Assembly (NCBI GenBank): GCA_021613535.1
Contig: CP075495.1
Span: 1,054,001 to 1,118,000, forward strand
Direction: 5' to 3'
Length of the DNA: 64,000 bases
DNA from: Adineta vaga
Lineage: Eukaryota > Rotifera
Numbering within the stretch: the first letter of the stretch is position 1; every line of letters begins with the position of its first letter. Under the pieces are notes generated by a model. It searched no databases. It was not told the DNA's origin and saw only the letters and a program-made list of their open reading frames with translations. Positions 10,076-22,925 of this stretch are shown in pieces. Made by a program: the position numbers and the translations under genes.

Positions 10076-13000
10076 TCAAGCATAGTAATTATGAGAAATG
10101 AACGTATCAGCTAAAATGACGAGTTGATCGTCAGTAAATTGTTGTCGATGTTCATACCATGCATCATGATGTGTACGACGAAAATCAGATACACATTTTT
10201 TAATTGATCTCTAGAATAAAAAATTTGTGTATAATTATAAACTAAAAACTATAGATTAAAAGAGATATACTTGTATTAGATCAGGATCATGTGAATGTGA
10301 ACAGAGTTGCATCAATACTTTTGGTATATGATTTGGAATGTCATATGGACTTGCAAGAACAATAGCACAAAGTCCAAGAACACCTATAGACAATAAAAAT
10401 TCGAATAGATGATCATCTATTCCAAAACTAACTACTCACCACCATGACGACTGATCATATTTTTTGATGACACTACTTTCTTCCCATCAGTAATAGTATC
10501 ATAATAATTGATTTCACTCATCGAACGAAAATGTTCCTTAAGCAAAAGAAATCAATAGACTATTACATCTTCATTTAAACAATACTTACTAAATCTTCAA
10601 TTGTCACTTGAATATAACCACATTGATAAAGACCTGATAGAGTTCTCGATGCAGCAATTCGAACATCTAATTGTTCATCAAAAAGACATTTCACAACAAG
10701 TTGATGTATTTGTTCAGCATAAGAACGTGCAATAAATAGATTACTAAAGATTAAATTTTGTATAAATTCAATCGCTACTTGACGTGCATGCCATTTAATA
10801 TTTGTAGAAATCTATAGTCGTAAAAATAAACAAATGAAAATAATTTATTATCAATATTTACTTCGGTCAATTTATTAACGAGTGCTTCAAAGAAATATCT
10901 ATTTAAATAACACCTGCCAACATACGATCGACTGATTTTTAAATCTTTTTTCAATATATCATTAGCAGCAATACTTTCAATTTCGCATAACTAAAAGAAT
11001 TTGCTTTGAAAATTATCTCTTATAAAAACAATCAATAAATACGTACATAGGGAAAAAGACGAATAATTTCATCTTTTGATGGTTGAAAACAAATCAAAAA
11101 GAAACTTGAATGTATTTCAATGACTAAATTATATTGTCGAAATTTTAGATAAATGATTGATTTTGTTAATTACCTGTTTCAATCAAGTCTAACGCTTTCC
11201 GAACCTCTGGATTTATTTCAACATTTTTATCCGATATATTCACTAAATATATTCGGCCAATTAAAAACAAAATAAACAAAATTCTTTCATACTTAGTGGT
11301 GTTTTCTCATAAATTTCAATCGCTTGATGTAATCGTTCACAAAGTTCATCAATCAATTGATTTACACTCGGATGACGTGTTGATTTTCCATTGAACAATG
11401 TCACATCATAAGAAATCGATAATGCTAATAGACTATTTTAAAACAACACTATTTTTCTTTTCCTGAATTCGTTATTTGATTACTCACGTAGCAACTCGTT
11501 CTCGTATATCGGAAGATGAATAATCGATTAATGTTTTTGTTTGTTTATTGATTTCACACCAAATCGATGGAATACGCCATCCAAATTCATATAAATTTCT
11601 ATATAATAACCAACGAGATGTTTCAACAGATGTATTCATTAGTGTTTTTAAGAAATCAATGAAATGATACATTCGACGAGGATCTTGATTTCTCTTTTCA
11701 AATGAAAACAAACAAAAAGTAATGAGTAACTAATAAAAAGAAAACAACTAACCATACTGTATATGCAACATGAATCCCAATAAGAACGTGTCTCAAAATT
11801 TACATTCATACACACTTCAGTAAGAATGGGTATTGATTGATTCCAAAATTCATTTAACTAAATGAAATATATTGATTGGAAGAGAAATTCTTTATCACAT
11901 AAACCTAACTGACCATTTCTAATGACCAATATTTCGAACCATGAATCATTCCAGCAACAATTTCAGCAGCAACACAATGACTCCCTGAGAATTTTTCTTC
12001 GGATTTTTCATGAATTAGCAAAGATATTTGTTCGAGAAAGTTGTTTACGAATGCCAAACCAAAATCACGAAAAAGACTCTAGATAATGAATTGTTTGAAT
12101 TAAACAACGATTCTTTACTTAAATATTACTTTGAACATGGTAAATCGAGTTTTATCAAATTTCTTTTTTTCTTCTTTTACTTCATCAAAAATCATCATTT
12201 GTATCATTCGATTAACGAAATCTTTGTTGATAAAACGATTGTATATAACAGCGACTGATTCGGACATATTATTCTGTGTATAACGTTCTCGTTTATTCAA
12301 AGCATATCTAATCATTTTTGGCCAAGTATAATATCCATGAAATGATTTATCTAAGAAACATGTTTCTTCCCATTCAATTTGTGATTCTGGTGGTTTATAA
12401 CTATCGATTGTAACCCAAAGGTTATCATCACGATCACCTGGATGATCTTCTGGATGGACCAGATTTTCCAATGATTTTTCAACAAAGATTCGTGGGAATT
12501 TTTGAAAATGAAAAAATGTTATAATACCCGTTGCTGCACACTGAAAAAATTCTTCTCAATCATTTTATCATAGAATCTCTTGACTAACCTTTCGTAATTC
12601 GACATTTTCATGAATGAGAAAATCAAGAAATCTGTCAATACATAACACTGGAATTGTCATTTGCTTTTGAAGAATGATTATTATCAATGACATGATCATT
12701 TTTTGTTGTTTTGCAGTTCTAAATATTCGAAAAAAAACATTAATACTCTTTTTTTATACATTAAACTATAAAACTTACATTGTATCAGATCTCAACAATG
12801 AGACAAGTGTTTCCATTAGATTTGTATACGCTTTAAAATCTGCTTGATAACCATCTTCACATGTTTTTATTTCATTTGATTCTAAAGAATGCCATAAATT
12901 AATTGCAGCAATTACAGATAATTCATTCGTAGTTTGTTTAATGACATCCGTAATTAATTCATCGGAAAGTTTTTTATTTATTTCTTCAATCAAATCTTTT

Positions 13001-16000
13001 GTACTAAGTTTTGTTGTATGTGCCATACGTATAATCAATGGCCATAATTTTTCTCTCATTGTCCAAGAATATTTCGTTGGTAAAAAGTAAGATGTATTTC
13101 GAAGGAGAATATACAAACAACCCTAAGAAAAATAAAGATATTACTTTAATATTTGATAATAGCAAACTTTAATTTGATCATGATCAACTTCTTCATGTGT
13201 ATTGAATAATTGAACAAAACGATCAATAATTATTTCGAATGAAAATGAGTAATGAGTTAACATAAAAAAAAGATCCATTTGTGATTTAGAACGTATCTAA
13301 AATAGATTCAAATAGTTATGATATATTCACACCGAACTTGTTTCTATATTTACTTGACTATATCGATTAATCGAAAAATCAAACAATTTCAGTAGAATCT
13401 TTTCATCAATATCGGTTAATGGTCCAAAATTACTCAATTGAATTTCCTAAGAATATTTTTTTTGTTTAATTTGTGATTCGAAAGAAAGTAATTCTACTTT
13501 TAATCGTAAAGCCATATTTTCGATCATTAAACAACGAAGTTTTCGTCCTTCATTACAAAGTTTATTCTTTAATAATTTTTTACGCAAGAGAAAATCTTTT
13601 CTCCAAGTAGAAGTCGGTTCAAATATACCATAATAGAGTGATATAGACGTATATATCTACAATTAATATCATTTCAAATAAAAATCTATGTAGCGATACA
13701 AGAGAGAAAGAGAGAGAGAGACTCACTCGCAAAGCTGTTGTTATTGATAAAACATCATCTGAATGATTATTAAGCATTGTATCTATTGAAAAAAGTAAAT
13801 TTTCAATGCTAGACAAAGATAAAAAAATTCTACCAAGGAATTTGCCAATATCAATGAAAAGACGCATTCTTAAGTTTTCTTTCAAATCTAAAAACCAACC
13901 ATAAAATCGAAATACTTTCGCTACAAATCATCTTTTCTTACTCAATGTTCTTGGTTGAATTAAATTTTGCATTCGATATTTTGAATACATTCTGCAACAA
14001 GTTATAATATTTATTTCTATATTTCAAATCAATACTTACCGATCTGATACTATCGATGTATTATTGTCAATAGGTGGAATCATACGAAAGCAACCGATAA
14101 CAATCGATTGAATGAGAGTAACAGATTTTAATCGTTGATGATTTGATATTTTCTCATTTAATAAATTTAATTCAGGATAAAGAAATGTTTCGACAAAATC
14201 CGAAGCAAAACTAATTTCATCTTCATTAGGAATATGAAATTGAACATGAAGTTGATCATAATCAACATATTGTCCCCATAACTAAAGAATCAAACGTTCG
14301 AATATTACACTACTATATACTTTATAGAATAAATAACTTACTCGAATTGGTAAACAATCTACAAATGGTTCATCGAGATTTTCTCTTGTTAATCGAGAAT
14401 CAATGGGATAGATTTTAGTCAATGAGCCAAGTAAGTATTTTGCTGCATCAGCTACGATTCCATACGATTTTTTATTCATAATAGGAATACATTGATGAAA
14501 AACAGACATAATCATTGATCGATAAGAAAGTAAAGTATCACCACGTGCACGAACAAGTTCCATGAAAACATTTAAATACCAATTCAATTCAATATCTTCT
14601 TCATGATCGATAAGAAATCCAGTTGATTTTGTAGTTTTCCATATTTTTTCAATTGATTCACATGTTTTCGACATGAAATATTCCAAAGTTTCAATTGGAT
14701 TACCTTTCATCAATCCTCGTACTAAACTACAAACAAGACTTCGTACTTTAGGTGATAAGTACCAACCAATTGCAATTGTCAATATTTTCTCTCGAACTTT
14801 CTAAACATAAGAGAAATATCTATAAGATGAATATTAATTCATTTTGTCTATATATATACTTGATAGATTTTCTTACTACATTGTTGAACAATATTACAGA
14901 TGATTGATGTCATTTTTGACATTATATCTTTATCAAGTACATCAATATTTGTATTGATTTCCACTGCATCCGATATATCTGTTTGTAAAATTTCAATAAG
15001 ATGAGATATTCGATGAAATAATTCATCAATAAAATCATCAAATTGTCTTGTAGATAAACATACTTGTTTTTCAATCTAAATTTTCATTATTTATTTATCA
15101 ATTAAAAGTCATATTGAATGTTCATACCTCGGTTAAATCATTTCGAGTATTAATCGCTGATGAACAGTCAACACATGTAATCATCATTAGAATCGTATCG
15201 AGAAATTCAAAAGTAATAAAAGTTTTCTTCCAATCATTTAAATCAATACCAGGTAGAACGGACATTAATAATGGTAAAACATAGATTTGTCCTTGTGAAT
15301 AAGTTGTAGTTTGTTGAACAATTTGACGAGATATATGTGTTAAACATTTCATAATGGATGTAAAACGATGTGGTTCAGTTATACTATCAATTGAAGAGAA
15401 ATGTCTACAGAATTGATTTGTTAAATATAGAATGAAATCAAAGAAAAGAATATCCATCTCACTTTTCAACAATCATCGGAATGATTAATTCTGGACGGAG
15501 TAACGAAAGATATTGACACGATTCAACTCCTTTTTCAGCATAATCTTTATTAAAAATGGAAATAAATGCATAATCTTTAACACAATGAACAAATTCAATG
15601 ATATCTTGTTCAGTAAGTCGATGGGATTGTAATGGCGCAAAATTCCACATAGATTCAGCTTTTCTTTCACTACAAAATATTTCATACTTTTCAATGTTGT
15701 CATATTCTTCATATATACTTACAGATGTATACGATCGACAAAATATTTAGTTAGATAGAAGACAAATTCAACAAGATACTTTTGAAATGTTCCCGTATTT
15801 GATGGGTGATAAAAACTTCGGATACTAATGAATAAATCTCGTAAGTATTGAAGACATGCACTTTCATTACCAATCATAGCAACAATCCATTTGGCTGAAT
15901 CGGATTGAAAGTAGGGAAATCTTTGTGAAGACATTTGCATTTTACCACATGGAAGTGAAAAACCTCTCAAAATACGAGTAAAAATCTATAACAATCAAAA

Positions 16001-17001
16001 GAAATCTTCACATATGAAACCATTCATTAACATACTTGAAGTAACCAAGGTTCCCAATTAATATAACCAATATTATTCCAAGCTACGGATGAAAATAGTT
16101 CGATCAAACGCTAAATAAAACCATTGATAATAATAAATATAATTGAGAAGAGAAACATACCGATTCCCATCCTGCTCGATTGGAGATAGTGTCCCAAATG
16201 GTAAAAAATTCCGATAACCATAATCTAAAGTCATACATAATTACAAAAAAAGGGAAAGGTGACGGAAGCAAACTTGAATCCTTGCTGATGTAAATCGGAT
16301 GGGAGATTCGTTGGAAGAAACATTGTAAACATTTTAACCGTGTCGTACATGTCGATAGTGAGAGGACATATCTGTGGACGTAATAGATCAAGAATTTCTT
16401 GGGTAGCTGTTGCTGAAAAGTACGGTGAACAATTTCGTAAACAAAGAATCATTGAGACATCAATATTTCTTCAATAGAAATAAGAAGTTAAGTTTTTTGA
16501 AGAAATTTTACAAACTTCGGCAAAATAGTCACTGCATGAATTTTCTTTTTGTTGGTAAAAATTACTTGAGCCCAATGATATAAAATTCGCCAATCGATTA
16601 TTAAATCATCTCGCGTAATTAGTCGAGTTTTTCTGTAAGAGATTTTCTTTAAATATTTTTTTAACAATAAAATAAATAACAAACCGTAGAAGATCACCAA
16701 GTACATCAAAACATGTATCTATATATCGATAATTCAGATCAGTAATAGAAAGAATAGATAGATAGAAATGAATGAGTTTGAGATGATCAGTTTTAGTAAA
16801 ATTGAATCCATATAGTGAAATAAATTGCTGCAAATTTTTTGACCAAACAGAAAAACCAGGTTCAAATTCACCTGATTGAATTGTTCGTGATAAATTTTCA
16901 CGAATTTCTTCGAATAGGAGAAAACTTTGTTGTTGAATTGTTTCATAAAATGGTGAATATCGATTATAAATATTCGACTTTTGCATATTTCTATCGGACA
17001 T
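10076..17001 (-). CDS. PSME4: Proteasome activator complex subunit 4 (PA200/Blm10)
   Basis: A long minus-strand gene with about 29 introns of about 45-65 bp. The start is the ATG at 17001 ([10 protein letters not shown]) and the stop is at 10076. Recognisable PA200 blocks in order: [19 protein letters not shown] and [17 protein letters not shown] (near 16.3-16.4 kb), [14 protein letters not shown] (15.8 kb), [14 protein letters not shown] joined over intron 15405-15462 to [27 protein letters not shown] (15.1 kb), [20 protein letters not shown] (12.3 kb), and the last exon with [20 protein letters not shown] ending NYYA. Family knowledge: this HEAT-repeat protein caps the 20S proteasome and its C-terminal YYA docks into an alpha-ring pocket, opening the gate; it acts mainly in the nucleus, in histone turnover and DNA repair. 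Reading the exons together gives no obvious lesion. Intron boundaries were placed by eye and not all were checked for phase. Confidence 0.92.
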
Positions 17002-18527
17002 CTTACAAGTATCTACAGAAAAGTTACAATGAAGTAAAAAATAAAATAAAACTTTTTTCTTTTTCTTCTTAAAGATCGAAATCGCCGAAATTAAATGTAA
17101 ATATTTGCAATTACTTATTTTTATATTACTGTTGCACATGTTTGTTACTTGAAAATTTCCATCGAAAAATAGTGGCATATTATGCGAGCGATATTGTTTT
17201 TTTTTCTTTTCGAATGTCAACAACGAAATATATATAATAGAAAAAACCCCAAATTTGTGAATAATTATTGAGACGTAAATTCGATGAAAACCAGTCACTT
17301 CGACGTTATTGAGAATCAACTTGTTAGAATAGAGTAGGAGAAACAATGTGATTATATTTTTACATAACATATCGTACTGAAATACTTTCAAGCAAAAAAG
17401 AATGTAATGCAATGATTCAAAAACATTTATATTCTTGTTTTGTTCTTCTAATCTTTTATTCTTTTCTCATTCTGACGAAACAGCATGTCAGTGATATTTA
17501 TTTTGTTCTCTTTCTGCTAATAAGTTTTGAAGATAAACGCACATTTCTGCATCTATTAAACCCACCGACAAATGAGAAGTTTTTGCAATTTTGTTTTAAA
17601 TTCAGCTAGTATTCCACAACAAACAAATGGAAAAAACACCGAGACATTCACGACCTAAACGAGTTTTTTGACGCAAAACATGTACATAAGGGACTACGCT
17701 AAAGATAGTAATGGTACTTGATGAACGCATCTTGAAAGCAAGGATGGGTGTGGATATTTCAATACTAATGCTCTCACAGCACACCTACATTCGTCCGATT
17801 CGAACTCCCCATCCACCCGATTGGCTTTTCGTCAAGCTTTTTCTAACAATATTAAAAATCTTTATATTCTGAGCTGTCCGAGTGTTGGTTAATATATTGG
17901 TTACAATTGCAATAACACATTCTGATGACGTTTCAAAAGACACGTTATTCATAGTAATCATTTATATATATATTCGTTCTCTTTCTTTCTGTTTGGATTT
18001 TTCCATTATATATGTCTCTTCGTTTCTTTTATGATATGACGACATGTATTTTTCCAATTGTATTGTGAAATTTCTATACTATATCTCATTCTGCTCTTAT
18101 CCAAATAAACTGTATAAAGCAAAACTATATTTTGTGAGAGTCAACACATATCTTAGGTAAGTTTCAATGAATTTTTAGGTTGTATGTGTCTATGTACACA
18201 TCTATTCATGGTTGATTATAAACATATGTGTATATCAATGTAGATTCTCTCTTACAAAAGTGAATAATAATTACATAACTACACAGTTTTATGTTGATAT
18301 GAACTGTTTGATTTCGATGATGTATATGAAGAAATTTCTCATGTTAGCCAATAGATAAGATTTTGTGAAAATTTGAATATTAATAACACATCTATTTACT
18401 ATACGAAAAAAAGAATAGAAAAATACAGGATTCGTTTTCTTTTCAGATTCAAATAGTTATTATATAACAATATCATTCCTGATTACTGTGTGTACATCGA
18501 ATTTCATTATTAATCAATTCAAAAGTA
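17002..18527. other. Intergenic spacer between divergent genes
   Basis: About 1.5 kb. Immediately left is the presumed PSME4 promoter. No coding gene is supported; the ORFs near 17.0-17.6 kb are low-complexity or extensions of the PSME4 first exon. A slightly GC-richer island at about 17735-17830 contains GGGTGTGG and a TTCGAACT motif and may be a repeat remnant. Confidence 0.45.
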
Positions 18528-21124
18528 ATGGCATGGCACTGTTCTCAATGTCTTATCTAAATTCATCTGATGTCGAGATATGTGAAACATGCGAACAAGG
18601 ATCACGACCAACTACAATGAATACTTCTCAAGATAATTTTATAGAGTGGAAATGTCCTTGGTGTACTTATCTAAACCTATCTGTTCTCGAAATATGTGAG
18701 ATGTGCCAGCAAGGGTCACGACCAACAACAATAAATACTTCTCAAGACAGTCTTTTACAATGGGAATGTCCTCTGTGTACTTCTTTAAATCTAACTGATG
18801 TCGAGATATGTGAAACATGCGAACAAGGATCACGATCAACTACAATAAATACTTCTCAAGATGATCTTACAGATAAAGAATATGATACCGAAGATGAATC
18901 AAGTGAGCAAATCAATAATCAAGGTAAAACTTGGATGTGATGGATTAATCTGTTTATTTTCTAAATTCTTTTCTTTTTCATCTATTCATATTTTAATTTA
19001 TACTTAGATGTATCTAACAAGAGAAAGGATATGTATGTTCGAAATGATGGTCAACTATTATATAATGAACAAGCATCTGATGAACGAAAGAGATCAATTG
19101 CTAGAAGAAAAGCATTAGATTTGCGTGAATTACTTAAAAATTCTAAGTATCAAACCAATAAAAAGAATGATACATCAATGGCCTCTTCTTCCAATTGTTC
19201 AGGTAATTCATATTATTTTGAATCTACTATGATTAATTAGTAACAATTAGGAGGTCGATGTCGTGCCGTATTCACTAGTACAAAAGTCGATCCATCATCA
19301 GAATTCAAAACAAACATTATGAAAACATCTGCCGTCGGTGCATCAGCAACTACGTTTGCATCAACGTCCAAAGGACATGCAAATACTCTTAATGCTCATG
19401 CAAAAGGTGCCAATGCTAGTGCATGTGCAACTGCAGATGGTCTTACAGTTTCTGCATTAAATGCAAATGCTTCTGGAGTCAATGCTTCTGCTTCAGCATC
19501 AGCAAATGCAGTACGTGTAAATACTTTAAATGCCAATGCAACAGGCGCAAATGTTTCTGTTAGTGCAACTGCTGATGGATTAAGTGTTGCTGCTGGAAAT
19601 ATTTCAGCAACTGGAGTAGATGTGGCTGCATCTGCTTCGGTATCAGCAGCAAAAGTTCAAGTAGGAAATGTTGATATCAATGGTGCAAGTGCTGGTGCAA
19701 GTTTGAAAGTCAATGGAACTGGTGTTAGTGCTGGAAATATTGCTATTGGTGGACCTAGTGCTGCTGCATCTGTTAGTGTAGATGGTTCATTATCATTTGG
19801 AAATATTAATATTGGTCTTCGACCATCGTTAGATATTGGATTTGGATTAAATATTGGTATTCCATTTTTAAGTGGTACAAAAATGGGATCACAAGGTAAT
19901 GGTGGTGGTAATAATGATCAACAGGGAGATGGACAAGACCAAAATGGTGGTATATTACAAAGAGCACAAGATGATTTATCATCGAAATTTCCAAACAAAC
20001 GAATATATGCAACACCTGTGGATGTTTCTATTCAACGAAATAGACACGGTGAAGCAATTGATCCACTTTTACCTGACAATGCAAATGGACAAGCTGATGT
20101 TAATAGTCCTGCTGTTAATGATGTTATTCAACGAGATAACGAACTTGTTGCAGAAAAAATGAAATTTGTTGGATTTAAGGGATGTCCACCACCAAGTACC
20201 AATACGAATTTATCTTCTGCTCCAACTTCCACTCCTGATCCAGCTTGGGAAGGAATGTACACATCTCCTAGTCCCGATGTTGCTGCTGGCTACGTAGGAA
20301 GTGACGATGGACGACATGTAGGAGAGATTAAACGTGTTTACGTACCTGAAGATGCTGGAGATCTGTACTATACTAAAACAGGATTGGAGACACCTGAAGC
20401 TAGAATAGCTGTCCAAAAAGTAAAAGAACATTCTGATGGTAAATATCTGTTCAGTGGTCCTCAAGATTCCAAGAATCCTGATTTGTTTTCACCTGAAGTT
20501 GTTATCTCACCTTCTGTACGTGATCAAGCAAAAGGTAATGGAAATTTAAAATTTGAAGCTTCAGCACATGTAGTCGATCGTGGGTCACGTCGTATCAATG
20601 AATATCATCAAGGTGAACTTGAACATTCAAAAATGATTCCAGATTATTTAGTCAATATTAAGACTGCAGCTGATTGTACAAAATCTGGTGGTCGTGAAAG
20701 ACTTGCTCATGTTTTTCAAGGTGAATCATCATCCGGATCGTACAGTAATCCAACACCAGAACCCAGTGTTCAATCGAAACCATCAGAAATGAGTGAAGAA
20801 GATAAATTATTATTAGAAGAATGTGCGAAATTAGACGTCGATATAGAACCTGATCAATTGAATCATTGGAAAAAAAAGTTGAAGAGTGATGCAGAATATG
20901 AACGTGATGAAGATTTAAGTACAAATGGAAATACTAATATGAATAATAGTCATCAAAATGAAACTTCTAAAACAAAAGATGATGAAGAACTAGTCAACGA
21001 ACCACCACAACCATGTAAAAATCATCCAGTTAATGTTCGTTGTATGAAATGTATGCAAGGCTCATCTGGTCCTAGAATTCGTCAAGTTCGCAATAATATC
21101 CATGGTTTCAATTTTAAAAATTAG
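18528..21124 (+). CDS. Zinc-finger (RanBP2/NZF) - 23-aa repeat - exotoxin-A-class ART-like fusion protein
   Basis: Three exons, 18528-18923, 19008-19202 and 19251-21124, join in frame (about 820 aa). The N-terminus carries three RanBP2-type zinc-finger units spaced 38 codons apart (W-x-C-x2-C-x3-N-x6-C-x2-C, as in WECPLCTSLN...ICETC). In the first unit the frame shifts near 18552, one base short against the others. Exon 3 encodes six tandem 23-residue repeats (19385-19798; consensus like LNANATGANVSVSATADGLS), probably a beta-solenoid. A segment at about 20159-20520 (residues about 501-621) resembles the ART fold of the diphtheria/exotoxin-A class in order of motifs: an FVGFKG strand, Y...Y in MYTSPSPDVAAGYV, a RVYVPEDAG strand, and a glutamate in FSPEVVISPS. 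The usual first-motif histidine is replaced (K in GFKG), so activity is uncertain. The C-terminus has a CKNHPVNVRCMKC knuckle. Function unknown; the fold call is inference. Confidence 0.7.
19385..19798 (+). repeat. Six tandem 69-bp (23-codon) coding repeats
   Basis: In-frame degenerate repeats inside exon 3 of the zinc-finger/ART-like gene. Successive units begin TLNAHAKGANA, ALNANASGVNA, TLNANATGANV, AGNISATGVDV, VGNVDINGASA and AGNIAIGGPSA, each 23 residues, rich in Ala, Gly, Ser and Asn with alternating small and hydrophobic residues. The pattern suggests a repetitive beta-structure. There is no proline break until GGPS in the last unit. Confidence 0.8.
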
Positions 21125-22011
21125 AACTAAACATCTTTTTGTTTTTTTGGTTTAATGTCAGATATCGAATAAAATTTGCTACGCTAAGCATCTTGAAGAT
21201 GATAGAGTGATTTTATAGTACGATAGTTTTCTTTCATTTTCGAAGGCACTGTAAAGTAGCTATGCATGTAAACTTACCTTTCAAGAGGGTGAGGATATAT
21301 CTTCTTCACTCACATCTACATCCTCTGTCAAGTTGAGCCGCCACTAATGAAAATAATAAATATCAACTATTCTGTTGTCAATAAGTTTAGACTTGTTCCA
21401 GGATGAATTTTTGAATTAGTGAAAATTCGATTTATAATGTGGCTGTAAATAGTTCCGGAACTGTACTTGTCATAAAAGAATGAATGAGACAGATAAACTA
21501 ATTAAGAATCATCTTTTTTCAAGAAATTGTTTTTTCCGTTGAATAACATTTTCTTTTCATAATCTGACTATGTCTATCAAAACACATTATAATGAGAAGA
21601 AAGGACTCAGTTGATAGAGTATTTTAATTAAAATTCAAGGTCAACATAAAATAACCTATTTGAAAATGAGAACAACTAATAGGAATACGGTAGATTGACA
21701 TTCTTCTTCTAGAGCTGAAATATTACAATTTTTTTTCTATTGGTTCTAGGTGACGTACTGTAAATGAAGTTTCTTTGAGCTATTCTGACATTATCCTAAA
21801 ATAACTGCTGTTGTAAGATATAAAGATTTTCATTAACAATATATTGAATAATAATATTGATCTATATTACGCCTAAAAGTTTTCTTTTTTCATTTTCTTC
21901 TATATTTATATTATATAGCCAGGAGCATGAAAGAAGATAAAAATAAACTTTAGTAAAACTAAATGATTTTGTGTACTTTTTCATTTCATAGATTAAATAT
22001 AGAATATCATC
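21125..22011. other. Intergenic spacer with short inverted motif
   Basis: About 890 bp with no gene. Near 21283-21340 the sequence AGAGGGTGAGGATATATC is followed by CACTCACATCTACATCCTCT, another copy of the G/T-rich foldback-like motif family. The rest is unremarkable AT-rich DNA. Confidence 0.45.
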
Positions 22012-22925
22012 ATGTCTACAGAAATATCTCATCTAACCTTATCATTACGATTAGCAGGAAAATATATATTTCAATTTGGTGGTTTAAGTTTACTTATCTT
22101 CGGTAATATAGGATGTATATTGAATATAATGGTATTTATACAAAATTCTTTACGTAAAAATCCATGTGCTGTTTATTTAATTGCTACAAATATCTTTGAT
22201 TTTTTCTTTATTAATTCATTATTATTATCAATAATATTCGAAGCTGGTTATAATATTTATTTGCCAATGTTTTAAGTACATATTGTTTAATATTAGCGTC
22301 GATTGATCGTGTTTTAGTTACTTCTTCGAATGTTAGAATTCGACAAAGAAGTAATCTTCGTTTTAGTTATATTTGTATCATTTCAGGAACAATATTTTGG
22401 TTGTTATTTCATAGTCCTGCATGGTTTTATACAACTATTACACAAACTGATGAAAATAACTTCATATCTTTCTATCAAATTGGTCCTTATCTTATATTTA
22501 TAAGTTTTTATTCAATTGTTAAAGAAAGTTCATCGATTCTTTTGTTAATAGGACTTGGTTTATGGGCTATAAAGAATATTCGACGTTTACATCGTGTAAC
22601 AATTCCAACTGTTTCATTACAAAGTGGAATAAGTCGAATAAATACAACATATAAAATTAATTCAAAAGATCAACAATTTGTTAAAATGGTTCTTATTGAT
22701 ATTATTATTTTTTCAATTTGTAGTGCTGTACCAGCAATGTTTTTAACTCATTAACAAATAACACAATATCAAATGAAATCTGCTGAACAAATACAAATTG
22801 ATGTTTTTCTTAAAGAAGTTACCGTATTTTGTCTTCATATACCTTTTTCTATTCGTTGTTATACGAATTTAATGGTTTCGAAAGCCTATAGAAATGCAAT
22901 GAAAAATGTTTTTCTACATAACTAA
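22012..22925 (+). pseudogene. Broken 7TM (rhodopsin-like) receptor gene
   Basis: The first part (22012-22275) encodes TM1 and TM2 (FGNIGCILNIMVFIQNSLRK, PCAVYLIATNIFDFF) and stops just after GYNIYLPMF. Reading resumes in another frame with STYCLILASIDRVLVTSSN (end of TM3; I-D-R as the DRY equivalent), then TM4-TM6. An in-frame TAA at 22752-22754 interrupts TM6, after which the same frame continues through TM7 (FCLHIPFSIRCYTNLM) to TAA at 22923-22925. The TM2-TM3 loop is shorter than expected, so a deletion as well as a frameshift is likely. The family is a rotifer-type orphan GPCR different from the pair at 5-7 kb. With two independent lesions, loss of function is the simplest reading. Confidence 0.75.

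Noticed and set aside
16606-17412. Long minus-strand frame extending past the PSME4 start
   Set aside because: Only the part from 17001 downward matches PA200; the upstream extension is poly-lysine and low-complexity.
19806-20924. Several antisense and alternate-frame ORFs
   Set aside because: All lie within exon 3 of the zinc-finger/ART-like gene and reflect its repetitive coding sequence.
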